Assembly: GCA_965644295.1 (NCBI GenBank)
Contig: CBFFRP010000108.1
Location: 124,001 to 188,000 of the forward strand
DNA length: 64,000 nucleotides
DNA from: Paraphysomonas bandaiensis
Lineage: Eukaryota > Chrysophyceae
Reading direction: 5' to 3'
This document shows, one piece after another, positions 60,097-64,000 of this stretch (positions are counted from its first letter, which is position 1; the number at the start of each line of letters is the position of its first letter). The notes beneath the pieces were generated by a model. The model saw only the letters and a list, made by a program, of their open reading frames with translations. It did not search any database and was not told the origin of the DNA. The position numbers and the translations under genes were made by a program.

Positions 60097-60823
60097 CTAA
60101 CGGTATCTGAGCATAGACTTGGTGTTGCGTCTCTTCCAGGCAGCAGAAGCAGAGCCACCAATGATGTTGTTGGCTCTGTGGCCACGCTTGCGAAGGCCTC
60201 TGCTCTTTCTTCCAGCGGAAGTCAACCCACGTCTCTCACGGTGCTTCATGACAGGCTTGCAGATCCAGTTGATGCGAGGATCATTGCGGATAACAATGTG
60301 GGAAGGATCCACAAGGATGACCTCGTAGTACTTGTAGGTGGCGTCCTGGTTGACCCAGTAAGAGTTGAGCACGCGGAGGTTTCCGCAAGCTCTGCCGGCA
60401 CGCTCCTCAGCAACGCTGCGGAGGTTACGACGGAACTTCAGTTCGTTGATACCCTGGTTCTTGGGCTTTCCGTGGACAATACCCTTGCTAAGCGGCCTCT
60501 TGCGGCCACCGCGACGCACAGCCACTCTGTAAATAACAAAGCCCTATAGCAAACACACATAAACGTAATTATAAATATATTTATTCCGATATAAATACTC
60601 ACCTGCTTGGCCTTGTATCCGAGCTTGTGAGCCTTGTCAGTGCGAGTAGGTCTGGCGACTCTCACAACCTTCTTGGCCTGTCTGTATTCCCAAGCGCTAT
60701 ATACATATATAATCAGATAGGGGACATTATTATATCAAACTCATACCGAACACGCAAAAGGAAACGCAGAACATCACTCTGCTTCTTCCTCCAAACTTCC
60801 TCGAGGTATTTGTAGGCACCCAT
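60097..60823 (-). CDS. RPL15: Cytosolic ribosomal protein eL15
   Basis: Three exons, 60823-60747, 60696-60603 and 60543-60097, give 205 residues, the usual length. Sequence is highly conserved: [50 protein letters not shown] and [20 protein letters not shown]. Structural protein of the 60S subunit. Codon use is GC-rich, as expected for a highly expressed gene. A TATATATAGA box lies about 35 bp upstream of the start. Confidence 0.97.
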
Positions 60824-60986
60824 CTTGGCAATTTAACCTTTAAAATATATGCAAGTCTATATATAGAGAGTCTGGTACTGTATATTCATTCAATGGCACT
60901 CTCCACACTGCACCACAACTCCAACAAAATCTTCAATCGACATAAAATAAAAAACTGAAATATTTGTTATTTTTGAGTTTTTTTGG

Positions 60987-61352
60987 TTGGTATTCGGATA
61001 TGTATGTGGTGATGATGGTTTCACTCCAATCATACTTCGCACCATGCACACAGCAGTCCTCACTGCATGTTTTGAGAGAACCGATCCATACATGGATCAT
61101 GGGCGGAGGTTGGAGAAGGGTTTGCAAGTCGTTTCTCGTTTGTTGACTTCTATCGAGAGTAATGATGACATGCTGAGCCTAATCGTACATATCGAGTGAG
61201 GCAACAGGCCTGCATTACATTGGCAGGTTATCGCGACTGCTGAGGCTTTGTATTCGTTGAATCAATCTATACTCTATCCACAGGTATACTCGCAGATGAT
61301 TCTCACGAATATGAATGGGATTTTGTTGGTTATTGGCATTTCTGAAGTGATG
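60987..61352 (+). other. Coding-like segment, possible small gene or remnant
   Basis: A frame beginning VFGYVCGDDGFTPIILRTMH and continuing FERTDPYMDHGRRLEKGLQ can be joined across a 42-bp GT-AG intron (61183-61224) to VIATAEALYSLNQSILYP, ending at TGA (61350-61352). The composition looks coding, and the intron length fits the genome. The only start seen is weak (60987 is not a clear ATG; an internal Met lies at 61042), so an upstream exon or truncation is possible. Not recognised. Confidence 0.35.
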
Positions 61353-61595
61353 TGAATATCGAATATTTCTTTCGAAACAGAGACTGAGTAGTCATGCCCA
61401 TAAACTTGAAACTATCATCAATGACGTCTGTTGAAATGCGAATTCTTTATTCGATGCTAATTTCGTAGGGGACATGGTCTGTAATAGATTTTTCGCTGTA
61501 TATTCTATGACTCGATGATAACTATATGCTATAGCATTGTTTCGATGATAATGCTATTAGTTTTGTCTATGAACCTAGATACAACCATGTCCCCG

Positions 61596-61934
61596 TCTAC
61601 GTGGACTTCAAATTTATTATTTAAATAAGTAGTATGCTTCTTAATGATGCATTTTGAATGGTCGGTTATCCTTCACACATAAATGCATCATTATGTCCGA
61701 TTAAGTATATCCGAGCATTATTAGCACTTGAATGTATTTCATTGCTAAATAGAAACATAAATTATCTACGTGGACTTCTAATTTATTATTTAAATAAGTA
61801 GTATGCTTCTTAATGATGCATTTTGCAAGGACGGTTATTCTTCACACATAAATACATCATTATGTCCGATTAAGTATTTTCCGAGCATTATCAGACTTGA
61901 ATGTATTTCATTACTAATTAGAAACATAAATTGC
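61596..61934. repeat. Two-copy tandem repeat, unit about 169 bp
   Basis: Copy 1 at 61596-61764 and copy 2 at 61765 to about 61934 both begin TCTACGTGGACTTC and contain AAGTAGTATGCTTCTTAATG, CACACATAAATRCATCATTA and GAATGTATTTCATT. They differ at a modest number of bases. A third partial unit (ACTAATTAGAAACATAAATT) follows near 61950. Each unit contains an internal inverted pair (TAATGATGCATTT and AAATGCATCATTA). Confidence 0.85.
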
Positions 61935-62633
61935 TTATATAAATTATACTAATTAGAAACATAAATTACTTATATGTGTGTCTTCACATTTAAGGAATAG
62001 TAGATTTATAGTGATAAAGTGATGTCGTGTCAATCAGTTTGCGAAACTGCAGCCAACTCCAATACACACACTGGAGTTTCTAGATATAGTAGTGAAATGA
62101 ATGCTACACTGTCCATCTGTAGAGGAAGGCCAAACTGAAAATGTTGCAGACCGCAGATAAATATGGGTTTTTCCAACAGCACAGCACCATAATATTGCAA
62201 TAGATACTATCTCTCAACTCTTAAGCAGCCATCGAAGCCAATCATTAATTTTGTAAAACTTAACAAACTAGTATTCTTGATCTTGTCTTACCCCATCGAC
62301 TATTACTAATAACATGAAGTAACTTTTTAAGTGAAAAGAATATCTATAATGTGTTGGGACTAAACAAATGTAATTAAAGAACTGCTTTGTCTATACATTC
62401 CACGAATCAAGTATGAATTTAGAATTTATACCACTTACGTATAACATATAACAAAGCGTAGAAAGGTGAATGTACAACAATAATTAACAAATATTGTTAT
62501 TATTACACAATGTACTCATTTGCCTGGGTTATACCACTGACAACATATGATACACACCACCAACCTACATTAAAATAATTCTAATGTGGTAATACCCAAT
62601 ACAAATACAGCATTTTTCGAAAATTATACTCCT

Positions 62634-63191
62634 TCATGAGCTCATCATCATATTAACATACTCCAAGTAATGAATTAATCCCGCGCTATCAGTCTCAAGT
62701 TGGCTTACGAGATCGGTGGCTTGATCAGGAGTTAATTTATCTGCGCCATACGTGCACAATGCTCTAATTAAAGCGTCAGACTTTACACATCCAGGGGGAG
62801 CAGTCCCTTCAAAAACCCTGAAGGCATTTTTGACTTGCTCAGCCGTGTACGTCGCATTCACCTTTCTGGACATGACCTCAACAAACTCCTCGAAATCTAT
62901 TTGCCCATCACCAGAGGAGTCAATCCTAGTTACAAGAATTATAATCTTCAAGGCTATGTAACGGAATTCCATCACTTACTCGTTAATCATTAACTCGATT
63001 TCTTCCGCGGTGGCATCGATGCCGAGAGTGTCCATTAACTCTCCCAATTCTTCTTTCGTAATCGTACCACCACCATCCTACACAATAATAATTATAACAT
63101 CACTGATATGTGTTGTATTATTTACTTTGTCCACAAGGTTGAAAATCTCTCGAAACTCCGCTATCTCTTCGTCGGATAAGTGCTGAGTCAT
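62634..63191 (-). CDS. Calmodulin/centrin-like EF-hand protein
   Basis: Three exons, 63191-63126, 63077-62980 and 62925-62634, give 151 residues. The N-terminus MTQHLSDEEIAEFREIF is calmodulin-like. EF-hand 1 (DKDGGGTITKEE) and EF-hand 2 (DSSGDGQIDFEE) have complete Ca-binding loops. The positions of EF-hands 3 and 4 (FEGTAPPGCVKSDA and LETDSAGLIHYLE) lack several ligands, so only the N-lobe is likely to bind calcium strongly. It is a diverged family member rather than calmodulin itself. Target unknown. Confidence 0.88.
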
Positions 63192-63704
63192 GATAATACA
63201 GCTTCCCACACACGAATATATAGAGTTAATGTAATAGACGTAGACTAGAATGTATGTAGTGTATTTAACAAGACCTTACGTTGACTAGAGGAGACCGAGG
63301 TGTTTGTATAGTCTACAGTGTACAGTGTATGCCACCATATGTAGTGATGGAACTATCGGTTTTGTTTTATACGTATAGAGGGTAGACGGTGGAGTTTGTA
63401 GTATACGGTATATGTTGGTGTGAGTGTGCAGGTGACGATGATATGTACAGCAGTATCTAGATACAGCAGTATGGAGGGCCGTAGAATATTCTGTACTCTA
63501 TAGGTACATATACTGCGTATGTTGTATGTACTATGATTGTACGTATATTCTGTATTCCAGGATTGGTGTATACAGCAGGCAGTGATAATGCAAGTAGTTG
63601 TTTGCATGACGCAGCTTGAGCCTGCAGGGCTTTCAACATATAACTTAAACTACAATATCGCTGCATATTACGAGACGAAATTGGAGTGTAATTGAACATT
63701 TGAG
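63192..63704. promoter_or_regulatory. Divergent promoter between EF-hand and TLC genes
   Basis: 513 bp separating divergent starts. Near 63445-63475 two units of the element TACAGCAGTAT sit 12 bp apart, with TATCTAGATA between them. No coding feature; the promoter role is inferred from position. Confidence 0.5.
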
Positions 63705-64000
63705 ATGGATGTTGTGAGAGGAACTTAGTAAGTTATGGCTCTGACTGTTTTTCATATAATTTATTGCTATTATTCTATAGTTTGGGTTATATCTTAGAAG
63801 CCTACGAGTTAACTAAATTACCTGAAGATGAAAGTGTTTCCACTCACCCCGATTTCATTAAAGCAGTTGCATTTTGGATGGTATTTTTCATAGTTCTTCA
63901 TGTGTCGTTTAATACTGCTTTCACGTACTTGTTTCCGACCACCTTTCAAGCCCTCCCAGAGAAAAAGAAAATTGAGATGTCTACATATGTCATATCCACT
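63705..64000 (+). CDS. TLC (TRAM-LAG1-CLN8)-domain-like membrane protein, N-terminal part
   Basis: Exon 1 is 63705-63727 and exon 2 starts at 63781 and runs off the right edge, giving about 80 residues so far (MDVVRGTYLGYILEAYELTK...). One hydrophobic helix is visible (AFWMVFFIVLHVSFNTAFTY). It is followed by FQALPEKKKIEMSTYVIST, which resembles the start of the TLC domain in TMEM56/TLCD-type proteins (LPxxxRxEWxxRxVS). Members act in lipid or sphingolipid metabolism in the ER or plasma membrane. The identification rests on a short segment only. Confidence 0.55.

Larger units (their letters stand above)
60824..62633. other. Long intergenic region
   Basis: About 1.8 kb between the eL15 promoter and the EF-hand gene 3' end. 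It holds the coding-like piece at 60987-61352 and the tandem repeat at 61596-61934, both listed separately. The rest (61960-62633) is AT-rich without features. Confidence 0.5.

Noticed and set aside
60052-60549. 165-codon plus-strand frame opposite eL15
   Set aside because: It is antisense to the conserved eL15 exon and has no family features; open only because of the GC-rich codons of the real gene.

Overview
The window is nuclear DNA of a unicellular eukaryote whose lineage I could not determine. It carries spliceosomal GT-AG introns in nearly every gene, most of them 42-70 bp. It also has eukaryote-only genes: an eL15 ribosomal protein, a proteasome alpha subunit, a USP7-type deubiquitinase, a syntaxin, an FTO-type demethylase, a Frizzled-like receptor and a mysterin-like giant ATPase. 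Standard stop codons fit every gene. There is no operon structure, CRISPR array or prokaryotic signal. Intergenic DNA is AT-rich, with many TG/ATGT microsatellites. Exon structures were assembled by hand. Where given, the exon lengths sum to whole codons and the joined protein matches the family.

Layout. At 1-17.5 kb (minus) lies a giant mysterin (RNF213)-like AAA+ protein with a VWA domain, an IQ motif, an RG-rich segment and a tandem CbxX/CfqX-type AAA tail that runs off the left edge. At 18.6-21.5 kb there is an unrecognised 881-residue helical protein. It is followed by a phytanoyl-CoA dioxygenase family enzyme (22.5-23.3 kb) and a ten-exon USP7-type ubiquitin hydrolase (23.9-29.0 kb). 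A near-perfect 0.3-kb-arm hairpin (29.9-30.5 kb) carries a zinc-ribbon-like reading frame. Next come a Frizzled/fsl-like seven-helix receptor (31.0-32.8 kb) and a 0.5-kb tetranucleotide tract. At 33.5-39.7 kb is a large inverted duplication of a DUF4326-TatD fusion gene and a RING-like/MORN gene: both TatD copies are intact, but only the left MORN copy is complete.

Farther right are a FUSC/aromatic-acid-exporter-like membrane protein (40.2-43.6 kb) and a divergently arranged front-end fatty-acid desaturase and acyl-CoA oxidase (44.4-48.1 kb). Then follow a syntaxin-like SNARE, tRNA-Gly(CCC), a region of unresolved coding-like pieces (51-53 kb), an unusual Cys-rich single-pass membrane protein (53.5-54.8 kb), proteasome alpha-1, an FTO homologue, eL15, an EF-hand protein and the start of a TLC-domain protein.

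The genes form no single pathway. Two themes recur: ubiquitin/proteasome functions (mysterin-like, USP7, PSMA1) and lipid metabolism (PhyH, desaturase, acyl-CoA oxidase, TLC). The most unusual items are the multi-domain mysterin fusion, the two inverted duplications, the DUF4326-TatD fusion, the FTO gene, and the Cys-rich receptor-like protein with a decayed second copy nearby.
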